DNA of 50,572 nt. Source: Bacteroidales bacterium UBA1309 (GTDB lineage: Bacteria > Bacteroidota > Bacteroidia > Bacteroidales > Dysgonomonadaceae). Made by a program: the position numbers and the translations under genes. Shown piece by piece: positions 1 through 9,436 of the stretch. The notes beneath the pieces are model-generated. The model worked only from the letters and a program-made list of their open reading frames with translations, had not been told where the DNA came from and did not search any database. Numbering within the stretch: the first letter of the stretch is position 1; the number at the start of each line of letters is the position of its first letter. The stretch lies in NCBI GenBank assembly GCA_002307185.1, contig DBTT01000032.1, positions 1 through 50,572 of the forward strand, given 5' to 3'.

Positions 1-185
1 GTGAGTTCTTTAGTGAGATGTGGCGCCGCAACGACTTGATCCGTTTTGGTCAGTTCGAAAATGACTGGGGTTTGAAACATGTTGTAAATCCGAATGCCGC
101 AACAGAGACATGGCGCCGTATATTTCCAATTCCAACAAGTGTTATGAACTCTAACACCAATTGGACACAAAACACCGGATACTAA
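1..185 (+). CDS. SusD/RagB-family glycan-binding lipoprotein, C-terminal fragment
   Basis: Only the last 60 codons are in the window; the reading frame begins at base 3 and ends at the TAA at 183-185. The fragment contains FFSEMWRRNDLIRFGQF and ends with RRIFPIPTSVMNSN and TQNTGY. This is the standard SusD C-terminus: a (E/G)xRxxDLxRxG-type segment, then (L/I)xPIP, then NPGY or NTGY. SusD proteins are outer-membrane lipoproteins that bind glycan and form a lid over the SusC TonB-dependent transporter. The partner susC should lie just to the left of the window. The gene is on the same strand as the glycosidases that follow, so it marks them as part of one PUL. The truncation is caused by the window edge. 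Confidence 0.93.
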   Translation, partial: EFFSEMWRRNDLIRFGQFENDWGLKHVVNPNAATETWRRIFPIPTSVMNSNTNWTQNTGY

Positions 186-218
186 GTAAATAGAGGTAAG
201 GCCATCGTGCCGTGTTCT

Positions 219-284
219 TGGGGAGAAGGTAATAAATTGTCTTATTGCTATACGTGTAAAGATATTCATCCTTCTCCCCATTTT
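219..284 (+). terminator. Hairpin after susD, possible partial terminator
   Basis: An 11-bp perfect stem (219-229 with 270-280, core GGGGAGAAGG/CCTTCTCCCC) encloses a 40-nt loop and is followed by TTTTC. It sits between the SusD stop and the first glycosidase. The long loop makes an intrinsic terminator less certain. It may instead set the level of downstream enzyme mRNA relative to susCD. Confidence 0.5.
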
Positions 285-316
285 CTATGCTTGATCTTGG
301 CTCTACTTTTAACTCT

Positions 317-2611
317 ATGAACAACAGGAAGTGCTTTTTCTTATTTTTTTTGTGTTGCTTGTGTAATAGAACGACTTCGCAGGAGTTGTTAGGACAATAT
401 GTCGATACTCGCGTGGGAACAGCTGCAAGCGTAACCCAAACAGCAGGCAAGTTCGGCAAGCACTCAGAAGAATATGGGCAGACTTTGCCCGCTGTGCTGG
501 TACCTCATGGAATGAACTTCTGGACACCGCAGACACAGGATACTGAACAAAAATGCATTGCTCCGTATTACTACAGGGATAGCAAATTGCAGGGATTCCG
601 CAATTCGCACTGGATTGTGGGAGGATGCACGCAGGATTACGGCAGCATGACTTTGATGACAATTTCGGGAGAATTGAAAACGACTCCCGCAGAAAGAGCT
701 TCTACCTTTTTTCATGAAAAGGAAACGGCAACTCCTTCCTATTATTCGGCTTATCTGGAGGATTATCACGCACAGGCAGAAATGACCGCCCAATCCCATT
801 CTGCTTTGTTTCGTTTTACTTATGATGAAGCGGGAATGGCTTATCTGATAGTGAATCCCAATAGCGATCAAGGGGAAGGGTATATAGAAATAGATTTGGA
901 AAAACGTGAGATTAGGGGATACAATCCGGCTCATCGTATTTATCAAGGGTGGGGCAGGCCCACCGGATTTAGTGGCTATTTTGTTCTACGGTTCGAAAAA
1001 GAACCTTCAACCTATGGCGTTTATCAGGATAGCCTGGTTTATTCAAAACAGAAATCAATTGGGAAAAAATGCAATATCGGTGCTTTTATCGGCTTCAAGG
1101 TTGCTGCGCATGAAAAAGTGATGGTGAAAGCAGGTTCCTCTTTTACGGACATGAAAGGTGCCTTGAATAATCTGGATGCAGAGATTCCGCATTGGAACTT
1201 CGATCAGTGCAGAAAGCAACTTGAACAATGCTGGGAACAACAGCTATCTAAAATAAGAGTAGAAGGTGGCAGTAGGGAAGAAAAGGAGAAATTCTACGGA
1301 GCTTTATACCGGTCGTCATTTTTGCCCAGGGTATTCAATGATGTGGATGGCCGTTATCCTTCTTTTGCAAAAGGCACACCAATTTGTCAGGTGGAGAATG
1401 GTGATTATTACGATGATTTTAGCATGTGGGACACCTATCGCGCTTTGCATCCTCTGTTGACAATAATTGATCCGGAACGCGAAGGCAAGATGGTCCGGTC
1501 GTTGATCGAAAAATACAAGCAAGGCGGTTGGTTACCCATTTTTCCCTGTTGGAACAGTTACACGGCCGCCATGATTGGCGATCATGCCATTTCGGTTATC
1601 GGAGATGCTTATATAAAAGGTATAAAAGGGTTTGATATAAAGGCCGCATATGAAGCAATGCGCAAAAATGCATTTCAATCGCCGGCTTCGTCCGAAGATT
1701 ATAAAAACGGTATGGGCCGCAGGGCCTTGGCTTCTTATTTGAAGTACGGGTATATTCCGTTGGAAGATTCTGTGCTGGAAGCATTTCATACGAACGAGCA
1801 GGTTTCCCGTACATTGGAATATGCGTATGATGATTACGTGTTGGCGCAAGTGGCCAAGCAACTTGGGGAGATTTCAGATTATAAGTTGCTTGCTAAGCGT
1901 GCAAAGAACTGGCAAAATGTGATTGACCAACGAACCGGATACGCCCAGGGAAGGCATGCCGACGGCACATTCCTTGATGCTGACAATGCATTTGGCTTCG
2001 CACGGTTCATTACGGAAGGGGCGCCTTGTCACTACACGTGGTATGTTCCGCAGGATGTGCAAGGATTGGTTGAATGGATGGGAGGCAAGAATAAGTTTGT
2101 AAGCAAGCTCGATTCCATGTTTAGCGAATTGCGCTACTGGCATGGTAATGAGCCTTGCCATCAGATAGCATACTTATACAATTATGTGGGTATGCCCTGG
2201 AAAACCCAAAAGCAGGTTCGCCATATCCGCAACACAGAATATGTGAATGCTCCGGGAGGATTGTCGGGTAATGACGATGCCGGCCAGATGTCTGCCTGGT
2301 ATGTGTTTTCTGCAATCGGTTTTTATCCTGTTTGTCCCGGAAATCCATATTACGTAATTGGCTCTCCTGCATTTGAAAAGACGACTATCCGCCTTGAAAG
2401 CGGTAAAAAGTTTGTCGTGAAAGCTCATGGAGTCTCATCCGGGAACATTTATATCCAGTCGGCTACGTTGAATGGAAAAAGATTCGAAAATAGTTACATA
2501 GCTCATAAGCAGGTGCTTGAGGGTGGAATCCTTGAATTTGTGATGGGGGCTGTCCCGAATAAAAGTTGGGCTGTGAAAAAGGAGAATTGGCCGCAATCCA
2601 TTCTGGAATAA
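317..2611 (+). CDS. GH92 family alpha-mannosidase, secreted
   Basis: Predicted exo-acting alpha-mannosidase (GH92, Ca2+-dependent, inverting) that removes terminal alpha-mannose from glycans. The 764-aa length is normal for the family. I chose ATG 317 because it gives a clean signal peptide (MNNRKCFFLFFLCCLC); an in-frame ATG at 287 would add 10 polar residues right after the hairpin. The N-terminal beta-domain begins QYVDTRVGT. The (alpha/alpha)6 domain carries the GH92 motifs EGAPCHYTWYVPQD (Glu about 567), HGNEPCHQIAYLYN and GNDDAGQMSAW (Asp about 653/654), which hold the catalytic and calcium-binding acids. It is the first enzyme gene after susD, with GH28 genes directly downstream, so HTCS control from 13.5 kb is likely. 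Linkage specificity cannot be read with certainty. Confidence 0.93.
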   Translation: MNNRKCFFLFFLCCLCNRTTSQELLGQYVDTRVGTAASVTQTAGKFGKHSEEYGQTLPAVLVPHGMNFWTPQTQDTEQKCIAPYYYRDSKLQGFRNSHWIVGGCTQDYGSMTLMTISGELKTTPAERASTFFHEKETATPSYYSAYLEDYHAQAEMTAQSHSALFRFTYDEAGMAYLIVNPNSDQGEGYIEIDLEKREIRGYNPAHRIYQGWGRPTGFSGYFVLRFEKEPSTYGVYQDSLVYSKQKSIGKKCNIGAFIGFKVAAHEKVMVKAGSSFTDMKGALNNLDAEIPHWNFDQCRKQLEQCWEQQLSKIRVEGGSREEKEKFYGALYRSSFLPRVFNDVDGRYPSFAKGTPICQVENGDYYDDFSMWDTYRALHPLLTIIDPEREGKMVRSLIEKYKQGGWLPIFPCWNSYTAAMIGDHAISVIGDAYIKGIKGFDIKAAYEAMRKNAFQSPASSEDYKNGMGRRALASYLKYGYIPLEDSVLEAFHTNEQVSRTLEYAYDDYVLAQVAKQLGEISDYKLLAKRAKNWQNVIDQRTGYAQGRHADGTFLDADNAFGFARFITEGAPCHYTWYVPQDVQGLVEWMGGKNKFVSKLDSMFSELRYWHGNEPCHQIAYLYNYVGMPWKTQKQVRHIRNTEYVNAPGGLSGNDDAGQMSAWYVFSAIGFYPVCPGNPYYVIGSPAFEKTTIRLESGKKFVVKAHGVSSGNIYIQSATLNGKRFENSYIAHKQVLEGGILEFVMGAVPNKSWAVKKENWPQSILE

Positions 2612-2625
2612 AGAGCATATGGTTG

Positions 2626-4113
2626 ATGAAGAAATATATTTGCATAATAATCTTTTTGCTATTTACCATCCCTACTGTATGGGGCCGGGATTACAATATT
2701 GTAACTCACGGGAAAGCGATCCCTGATGGTAAAACGCTGAATACTATAATTATTCAGCAAGTGATAGACCTGTTAGGCAAAAAAGGAGGCGGGAGAATTG
2801 TTTTTCCGAGAGGTGTTTATCTTACCGGCTGTTTGCAATTGAAGTCGGGCATTGAGTTGTATCTCGAAAAAGATGCAGTTCTATTGGGAAGCACAAATCC
2901 TGACGATTATTATCCTTTAAATAAAGATGAAAATACAACGGAAAAAAGCGATAACTCAAAGCTGGCTTTGATTCTTGGGAACAAGGTGAAAAACATTGCC
3001 ATAAGCGGTGAAGGTACAATCGATGGACAGGGACTGGCTTTAGCTCTGAATATAGACAGCTTGCATAATGCCGGAGTGCGCATAGATCCAAATTATAACG
3101 TTCGAAGAATGCGTCCGAATGAAACTGCTCGTCCAAAACTGTTTTTTCTGTACGGGTGCGAGAATATATCTGTTACAGGATTGCATCTGACGAACAGTGC
3201 TTGTTGGGGCATCACGTTTGGTCTTTGTTCTGATTTATCGATAGACCAGGTTTCGATGACAAACAGGGCCTATTGGAACAACGATGGAATTGACATAACG
3301 GATTGCCGCAGGGTAAAGATTACCCGCTGCAATATAAATTCCGCAGACGATGGCATTTGCCTGAAGTCCTACCATCCGAATGCCTGCAACGACAGCATTT
3401 ATATTGCCGATTGCGAGGTGCGCAGCAGTGCTAGCGCCATTAAATTCGGAACAGCTTCCTGGGGAGGTTTTAAGAATATTACGATCGACAACATTCGTGT
3501 GCTCGACACCTTTCGTTCGGCTATTGCAATTGAGTCTGTTGACGGAGGTGATATTGAAAATGTTAAAGTGAGCCGGATTACGGCCAAGAATACAGGGAAT
3601 GCTATTTTTATCCGTTTGGGGCATAGGGCCGGCGGACGTGTCGGAACAATAAAGAATATATCTATCAAGGACATGTACGTGGAAATCCCGTTTGGCAGGC
3701 CCGACATCAACTACGATCTGCGTGGGCCGGAGGTAGATTTTTTCCACAATCCGTTTCCCTCGTCTATCACAGGCATACCCGGCCATTGCATAGAAGACGT
3801 TCGTCTCGAAAATATTGAAATAACTTGTCCGGGAAGGGCAACCAAAGGAATGGCTTATATACCATTGAACCGTTTGGATCAAGTTCCCGAGCAGATCGAT
3901 AAATACCCGGAATTCAGCATGTTCGGCGAGCTGCCTTCGTGGGGGCTATATATCCGTCACGCCAAGGATATTACATTGAAAAACGTCACACTGAAATTGG
4001 CCGAACCAGATTATCGCCCGGCTATCATAATGGACGATGTAGCGGGCGAATCACTTGAACGGGTATTTCTCCCATTAGATAAAAAAGAACAAATTATAAG
4101 AGTTAACAACTAA
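2626..4113 (+). CDS. GH28 family glycosidase (polygalacturonase-like), secreted
   Basis: Right-handed beta-helix glycoside hydrolase of family 28, which hydrolyses alpha-galacturonic acid linkages in pectins. The start at ATG 2626 gives a signal peptide (MKKYICIIIFLLFTIPTVWG); the open frame extends upstream but would overlap the GH92 stop. The protein is 495 aa. The fold signature GKAIPDGKTLNT...GGGRIVFPRGVYLTG is present near the N-terminus. Catalytic segments NNDGID (Asp220, Asp223) and ADDGICLKS (Asp241, Asp242) are intact. The third family segment reads SSASAIKFGT, without the GHG histidine of classical endo-polygalacturonases; this is common in Bacteroidota exo-acting members. It lies 14 nt after the GH92 gene and 10 nt before a second GH28. 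Exo-acting galacturonidase is likely, but the exact substrate is unknown. Confidence 0.9.
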   Translation: MKKYICIIIFLLFTIPTVWGRDYNIVTHGKAIPDGKTLNTIIIQQVIDLLGKKGGGRIVFPRGVYLTGCLQLKSGIELYLEKDAVLLGSTNPDDYYPLNKDENTTEKSDNSKLALILGNKVKNIAISGEGTIDGQGLALALNIDSLHNAGVRIDPNYNVRRMRPNETARPKLFFLYGCENISVTGLHLTNSACWGITFGLCSDLSIDQVSMTNRAYWNNDGIDITDCRRVKITRCNINSADDGICLKSYHPNACNDSIYIADCEVRSSASAIKFGTASWGGFKNITIDNIRVLDTFRSAIAIESVDGGDIENVKVSRITAKNTGNAIFIRLGHRAGGRVGTIKNISIKDMYVEIPFGRPDINYDLRGPEVDFFHNPFPSSITGIPGHCIEDVRLENIEITCPGRATKGMAYIPLNRLDQVPEQIDKYPEFSMFGELPSWGLYIRHAKDITLKNVTLKLAEPDYRPAIIMDDVAGESLERVFLPLDKKEQIIRVNN

Positions 4114-4123
4114 TGAACAGAAT

Positions 4124-5533
4124 ATGATGAGACTAAAGCTTTTGGCGGCCCTTTTAGGAATAGGGCTTATGACATCCTGCCACACTGGCAAAACAAGAGA
4201 TTTCAACATTTGCGACTATGGGGCAAAAGCAGACAGCCTCACGGATAATGCCAAAGCCATACAGAAGGCGATAAACGCATGCAACGAAGCTGGTGGAGGA
4301 CGGGTGATCGTTCCTGGCGGAGGAGTATATATAACAGGACCTTTCACCGTAGCTTCTTTTGTGGAGCTTCATGTGGAGGCCAATGCAACCCTGCTGGCGA
4401 GTCCGGATGAAAAACTATACACCAAAAGCGCCTTCGGGGAAAACAAGGGGGAAGGGATGATGTGGATCAGCGGAGAAAACATCAAACAATTCGCCATCTC
4501 CGGACAAGGGAAAATAGACGGAAACAGTATCGCCTTCATGGGCAAAGAGCTGAGCGATTCCTACGAATTGAAGCCCGTCCACGAATTTGACCCGCGCCCG
4601 CATCTCTTGACGTTGATCAAGGGGGAGAATATCCGGATCAAGGATGTGACCATCTGCAATTCGGCCTATTGGGCCGTGCATCTGGTTGGATGCAACGACG
4701 TGGCCATAGACGGGATCAGCTTGCTCAACAACCTGAAAGTGCGCAACGGGGACGGCATCGACATCGACCATTCCCGCAATGTCAGGATAAGCAATTGCCA
4801 CATCGAATCGGGAGATGATTGCATATGCCTCAAAAACAGAAGGGAATATGCCCAGTACGGGCCTTGTGAAAATGTCACGGTCACCAATTGCGTGATGACT
4901 TCTCGCTCGTGTGCCATCAAGATCGGATCGGAAAATATGGACCGCATCAGCCACGTGGTCTTCGACAATTGCATCATCAAGGATAGCAACCGGGGAATCG
5001 GCATTCAAAACCGGGACGAAGGGGTAGTGGAAAATATTGTTTTTTCCAATATATTTGTAGATTGTAAACTCTATTCGGACGTATGGTGGGGGAAATCGGA
5101 ACCAATTTATGTCACCGCCTACGTTCGCAAAGGGGGAGACCATAAGGATGCCGGGTGGCGTTTTCCCAAAGGAATGGCCGATTACAACGTGGGAGTTGTC
5201 TCGAACATCTATTTCAGCAACATCAAATGCGAAAGCGAAAATGGTGTTTTCGTCGGAGCTGACCATAGCGACAGGATACAGAATGTCTATTTCGACCAAG
5301 TGGATATGCTGATCTGCAAACGGACTAATTTCGAAGGCGGCATATATGACAAGCGTCCATGCAACGGGGATGAATTCATCAAAGGAAAAACGTATGGCTT
5401 CTATTTAGAAAATGCAACCAATGTGAAAATTCGGAATTCCTCTGTACGCTGGGGAGATACCCGCCCCGCCTACTTTGCTTCAACCTATTTTCAAAAAGGG
5501 GTAGAAGGACTTGATCTTGTAAATTTCAAATAA
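4124..5533 (+). CDS. GH28 family glycosidase, putative lipoprotein
   Basis: Second family 28 beta-helix enzyme, 469 aa. The N-terminus ends in the lipobox LMTSC, so it is probably a surface or periplasmic lipoprotein, unlike its upstream neighbour, which has a plain signal peptide. FNICDYGAKADSLTDNAKAIQKAI is the usual start of the GH28/pectate-lyase superhelix. Catalytic acids lie in NGDGIDID (Asp210) and SGDDCICLKN (Asp231, Asp232). The third segment, SRSCAIKIGSE, again lacks the endo-type histidine. ATG 4127 is an equally good start because the two Met codons are adjacent. The gene is 8 nt upstream of the phosphoesterase, in one transcription unit. It is more G+C rich than the first GH28 and is not a recent duplicate of it. 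The two enzymes presumably cut different uronic acid linkages. Confidence 0.9.
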   Translation: MMRLKLLAALLGIGLMTSCHTGKTRDFNICDYGAKADSLTDNAKAIQKAINACNEAGGGRVIVPGGGVYITGPFTVASFVELHVEANATLLASPDEKLYTKSAFGENKGEGMMWISGENIKQFAISGQGKIDGNSIAFMGKELSDSYELKPVHEFDPRPHLLTLIKGENIRIKDVTICNSAYWAVHLVGCNDVAIDGISLLNNLKVRNGDGIDIDHSRNVRISNCHIESGDDCICLKNRREYAQYGPCENVTVTNCVMTSRSCAIKIGSENMDRISHVVFDNCIIKDSNRGIGIQNRDEGVVENIVFSNIFVDCKLYSDVWWGKSEPIYVTAYVRKGGDHKDAGWRFPKGMADYNVGVVSNIYFSNIKCESENGVFVGADHSDRIQNVYFDQVDMLICKRTNFEGGIYDKRPCNGDEFIKGKTYGFYLENATNVKIRNSSVRWGDTRPAYFASTYFQKGVEGLDLVNFK

Positions 5534-5541
5534 CCAATCCG

Positions 5542-7134
5542 ATGAAAAGATACCTGCTTTCTAGTTTGTTTTTGATTTCCATGAGCATCCACACATGGGC
5601 AGCACCTCATGCCCAGCCCAAAAAGAAAGACAAGTGGCAAATAGCAGTTATCTCGGATCCCCATATTCAGGATACAATCCATTTGCGGAGCATGGACGAC
5701 CAGTTGCATTCCACCCGGCTATTCAACGAAAACTACTTTGCTTTCATCGCAGCATTGAACGATGCCGCAGCCAAGCAGATCCGCTGGGTATTGCTATCTG
5801 GGGATATGACCGACAATGGCCAACAACTAAATATTCAATTGCTTCACCGTATCCTTGCCGAATATTCGGCAAGGTATGGGATGCACTTTTTTGCCATGAC
5901 CGGAAATCACGATCCCTCCCGTCCGTTCACAACCAACGACTCGCTTGGGGAAATGAAATGCTGGGGATACCAGGAGATCATGGACGAGCTTTCGGATGCG
6001 GGATTCTATCCGCGAAAGGAATACATCTATTGGGAGTCGCCTTTCAGCTCTTATACTTACACAAACTATTCCTACGATTTGGCTATCGCTGAATCGGGAA
6101 CTACCAAAAGAAATTATTCTTGGAAAAACTTAAAGCCGCACATCCCGGATGCGAGCTATCTCGTGGAACCTGTCAAAGGGCTTTGGCTTCTGGCACTCGA
6201 TGCCTCCGTGTATCTTCCGCAAAAGGTCGTTGGAGATTCCATTTTCTCTTTCGGGGGCGCAAGGGTGGGATATACCCAGATTTTTCAAGAGAAACCCTAT
6301 TTGCTTCCCTGGATCCAAAAAGTTACGCAAGAAGCAAAAAGGCAACACAAGACACTCATCGCGTTCAGCCATTACCCGATGCTCGATTACAACCACGGTG
6401 CCACCGGATATATCCGGAAAATGGCTGCCCCGGGAGGATTTGACCTCGAACGCCTACCTTCGCCCGGAATTGCCGACACCTTGGCAGATGCGGGAATCAG
6501 CTTGCATTTTGGCGGGCATATCCATCTCAACGACGAGGCTGTTCACGTCTCCAAAAAGGGAAACCGGTTGACCAACATACAGGTGCCTTCGACCGCAGGC
6601 TATATCCCTGCCTATAAAGTGGTCAACATCGAGAATGGGAAAGTAAGCGCAATAGAAACAGTGGTTCTCGATTCTGTGCCTTCTTTCAATCATTTTTTCG
6701 GAAAATATCAACTGGAACACGATTCGCTGGTATCGATAGGAAAGAAGCTTGTTTGGGACAACGCTATCCTCACTTCGACAAATTACAAACAATTTTGTGC
6801 TTTTCATTTGAAAGAGCTGGTTCGCCTGCGCTATGTGAATGATTTCATCCCGATAGTGAGGGAGAAATTCATTGCGATGACAGCCAATGAATTATTCAAA
6901 TCAGTAGGAATAACATGCAGCAAAACAATGGATTGGAATGGAATGGACTTGCTGGTGGATTTCTTCAAACTGCGTTTCGGAGGTAAATTGGGAAAAAAGG
7001 AGATACAAGACTCTCGATTAAAGGAATATCAGTACCTGATGAAGCAGGCAATGACCATAGAGCCTAAGACCGAGTTAGAAAAATTTCTACACGATTTTTC
7101 CAATGCCTTCACTTTGTTACTAACAGACGAATAA
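5542..7134 (+). CDS. Secreted calcineurin-like metallophosphoesterase
   Basis: A 530-aa dinuclear metallophosphoesterase with a signal peptide (cleavage near TWAAPHA). All core motifs are visible: ISDPHI (Asp39, His41), SGDMTDNG, TGNHDPS, FSHYPML and GGHIHLND. They supply the metal-binding Asp, Asn and His residues. The family hydrolyses phosphomono- or phosphodiesters; the substrate cannot be predicted from motifs. Its position between two GH28 genes and a GH92 gene, with gaps of 8 and 4 nt, argues for removal of phosphate from the glycan that the PUL targets, for example mannose-6-phosphate or GlcNAc-phospho-mannose. That assignment is inference. A C-terminal region of about 150 aa beyond the phosphoesterase fold is not recognised. 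Confidence 0.85.
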   Translation: MKRYLLSSLFLISMSIHTWAAPHAQPKKKDKWQIAVISDPHIQDTIHLRSMDDQLHSTRLFNENYFAFIAALNDAAAKQIRWVLLSGDMTDNGQQLNIQLLHRILAEYSARYGMHFFAMTGNHDPSRPFTTNDSLGEMKCWGYQEIMDELSDAGFYPRKEYIYWESPFSSYTYTNYSYDLAIAESGTTKRNYSWKNLKPHIPDASYLVEPVKGLWLLALDASVYLPQKVVGDSIFSFGGARVGYTQIFQEKPYLLPWIQKVTQEAKRQHKTLIAFSHYPMLDYNHGATGYIRKMAAPGGFDLERLPSPGIADTLADAGISLHFGGHIHLNDEAVHVSKKGNRLTNIQVPSTAGYIPAYKVVNIENGKVSAIETVVLDSVPSFNHFFGKYQLEHDSLVSIGKKLVWDNAILTSTNYKQFCAFHLKELVRLRYVNDFIPIVREKFIAMTANELFKSVGITCSKTMDWNGMDLLVDFFKLRFGGKLGKKEIQDSRLKEYQYLMKQAMTIEPKTELEKFLHDFSNAFTLLLTDE

Positions 7135-7138
7135 CCTG

Positions 7139-9424
7139 ATGAAAACTCTCATTCGATTCATACTAGCAACGGCACTATGCGCATCCAATTTTCCGATGCT
7201 TTGTAGTCAACAAGCTGACAACTGGGGGCAGTACGTCGATCCCAGAATCGGCTCCGAGGGTTTGGGGCGGGTCTTCGTAGGCCCTTCCGCCCCTTTCGGC
7301 ATGGTGAAGCCGGGACCCGATTGCAGTTGCAAACCAAACAGCGGCTGGCTTCCGATGCCCGAAGCTGTCACCGGATTCTCACAAGTGCATGTGAGTGGCA
7401 CAGGAGGAGGCCCCAAATACGGTAACATATTGATACAACCTTTTTGTGGCGAGTTGTCAGCAACATCCCACGAGGCTCATCGCGAATACGAAAAGATGGA
7501 GCTAGGGTATTATGAAACAAGCTTTCAGGAAAATGGGATCAAAGTGCGACTAACCACTTCCGAACGGGCATCTTTCTACCAGTTTCATTACCCGGCCTCT
7601 TCAAGCAGGGCCTTGATGATAGACGCCGGATTTTTCCTGGGGGAAAATAAAATTCCGGATGCCCGCGAGGCACAACAATTTGTCGGTTCCGAAATTGAAA
7701 TTATTTCTGATACCGAAATCCGCGGATACAGCCGTATTCGGGGAGGCTGGAACAACGGAAAGGCATACCCTGTTTATTTTTATGCCGTTGCCGATCGGCC
7801 TTTTGTGAAAACACGTACATGGAAAGGCGATGCAATGTCCGATGTGTTGAAATCCCAGTTTGATGAAGGGGAAAAGACGGGAGCATTGGTGGCATTCGGA
7901 CAAGAGAATCAGGCTACTACGATTCAATTCAAAGTGGGAATCTCCTTTCTCAGTTCCCTCAAGGCTCAAGCAAATGTGCAACAAGATATTCCCCACTGGA
8001 ATTTCTCGGGTCAATTGTCGGCCCTACGCGCCAAATGGGAAACCTTTTTCGGGCGAATTGCCTTGCAAGGGAATGCTTCCGCCGCACAAAAAAGAATGTT
8101 CTACACCGCAATCTACCACACGCTGCTGATGCCGGTAGATCGTTCGGGCGAAAATCCACTGTGGACAGACCCTGTTCCTTACTACGATGACTTTTATGCC
8201 ATCTGGGACACCTATCGTACTTCCAGCCCGTTGATCACATTGCTCAATCCCCAACGGCAGACTGACATCGTGAACTCTCTGGTGAACATATACAAAAGGG
8301 ATGGATACATGCCCGACGCACGCAGCGGCAACAGCAACGGAAGGACACAAGGTGGCTCCAATGCCGAAGCGGTGATTGCCGACGCATATGTGAAAGGGTT
8401 GAAAGGGATCGATTATACATTGGCTTTACAGGCCATGATCAAGGATGCAACCGTTCCGCCGGGAGGCAACGAGGAGCAAGAGGGGCGTGGCGGGCTCATC
8501 GAATACAACAAACTCGGCTATGTCCCCTACGGCATAGACCGGGCAGGCAATAGGACAGTGGAATATGCCTACAACGATTACAACATTGCCACTCTGGCAA
8601 AAGGCTTGGGCCGAGAAGATCTCTATCGGGAATACATCCGCAAAGCCAATAATTGGAAAAACCTATGGCGCGACGACTGCCGGCAGGATGGTGTCCGCGG
8701 ATTCATTATGCCTCGCTCCGCCGATGGGGTATGGCTCGATTCGCTCCCTTTCGGTAAATCGAAGGTTCAACATCCGACTTTTGTTTACAAACCAGATACC
8801 CGTGAATCTCCTTGGTATGTGGCTTGGTGGAGTGCCTTCTTCTACGAAGGCATTTCTTGGGAATATTCCCTGAGCATACCACACGACATCCCGGGACTGG
8901 TTGAGAAGTGTGGTGGAAAAGAGGCTTTCAGGAAACGATTGGATATATTTTTTGATAAAGGATATTACAATGTCAACAACGAACCCTCTTTCCTGACACC
9001 TTGCCTCTATCATTGGATTGGAAGGCCTGATCTGAGTTCAATGCGGATTCGGGAAATCGTGAAACAGAATTACAGCGACCTTCCTGGCGGGCTACCGGGA
9101 AATGACGATTCGGGAGCCATGTCCTCTTGGCTTGCCTTCCACATGTTGGGGCTTTATCCGAATGCCGGCCAATCTTATTACCTGATAAATTCACCCTTGC
9201 TCAGTGAATACACGATCGGTATATCCCGGGAGAAAAAATTCAACGTTCAAGCCTTGAATTTATCGGAGGACAATCGCTTTGTCCAGAGTGCTACTTTGAA
9301 TGGGGTGAAAATAGAGCGGGCATGGCTCGAACATGCTGAATTGGTGAACGGAGGTATTCTGATCTTGAAAATGGGAAACAAACCGTCCGATTGGGGAACG
9401 CGCATATTGCCTCCATCGAATTAA
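7139..9424 (+). CDS. GH92 family glycosidase, divergent, secreted
   Basis: Second GH92-type enzyme, 761 aa, with a signal peptide (MKTLIRFILATALCASNF...CSQQ). The N-terminal domain shows QYVDPRIGSEG, GMVKPGPDC and FSQVHVSGTGGGPKYGN, the usual GH92 opening. The catalytic domain has YEGISWEYSLSIPHDIPGL (Glu about 570), NNEPSFLTPCLYHWIG and GNDDSGAMSSW (Asp656, Asp657). Compared with the first GH92, the NEPxHxIAYLYN segment is changed to NEPSFLTPCLYH and the wall residues differ, which predicts a different linkage or aglycone. The core acids remain, so it should be active. It starts 4 nt after the phosphoesterase stop, suggesting translational coupling. Predicted alpha-mannosidase; other axial 2-OH sugars are possible in this subgroup. 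Confidence 0.88.
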   Translation: MKTLIRFILATALCASNFPMLCSQQADNWGQYVDPRIGSEGLGRVFVGPSAPFGMVKPGPDCSCKPNSGWLPMPEAVTGFSQVHVSGTGGGPKYGNILIQPFCGELSATSHEAHREYEKMELGYYETSFQENGIKVRLTTSERASFYQFHYPASSSRALMIDAGFFLGENKIPDAREAQQFVGSEIEIISDTEIRGYSRIRGGWNNGKAYPVYFYAVADRPFVKTRTWKGDAMSDVLKSQFDEGEKTGALVAFGQENQATTIQFKVGISFLSSLKAQANVQQDIPHWNFSGQLSALRAKWETFFGRIALQGNASAAQKRMFYTAIYHTLLMPVDRSGENPLWTDPVPYYDDFYAIWDTYRTSSPLITLLNPQRQTDIVNSLVNIYKRDGYMPDARSGNSNGRTQGGSNAEAVIADAYVKGLKGIDYTLALQAMIKDATVPPGGNEEQEGRGGLIEYNKLGYVPYGIDRAGNRTVEYAYNDYNIATLAKGLGREDLYREYIRKANNWKNLWRDDCRQDGVRGFIMPRSADGVWLDSLPFGKSKVQHPTFVYKPDTRESPWYVAWWSAFFYEGISWEYSLSIPHDIPGLVEKCGGKEAFRKRLDIFFDKGYYNVNNEPSFLTPCLYHWIGRPDLSSMRIREIVKQNYSDLPGGLPGNDDSGAMSSWLAFHMLGLYPNAGQSYYLINSPLLSEYTIGISREKKFNVQALNLSEDNRFVQSATLNGVKIERAWLEHAELVNGGILILKMGNKPSDWGTRILPPSN

Positions 9425-9436
9425 GGAAAGTGAGTT

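Noticed and set aside
3235..3882. 215-codon frame antisense to the first GH28 gene
   Set aside because: A shadow of the GH28 coding strand with no domain or start signal.
4415..5299. 294-codon open frame antisense to the second GH28 gene
   Set aside because: It mirrors the codon structure of the clearly conserved GH28 frame on the other strand and has no recognisable protein pattern or ribosome-binding site.
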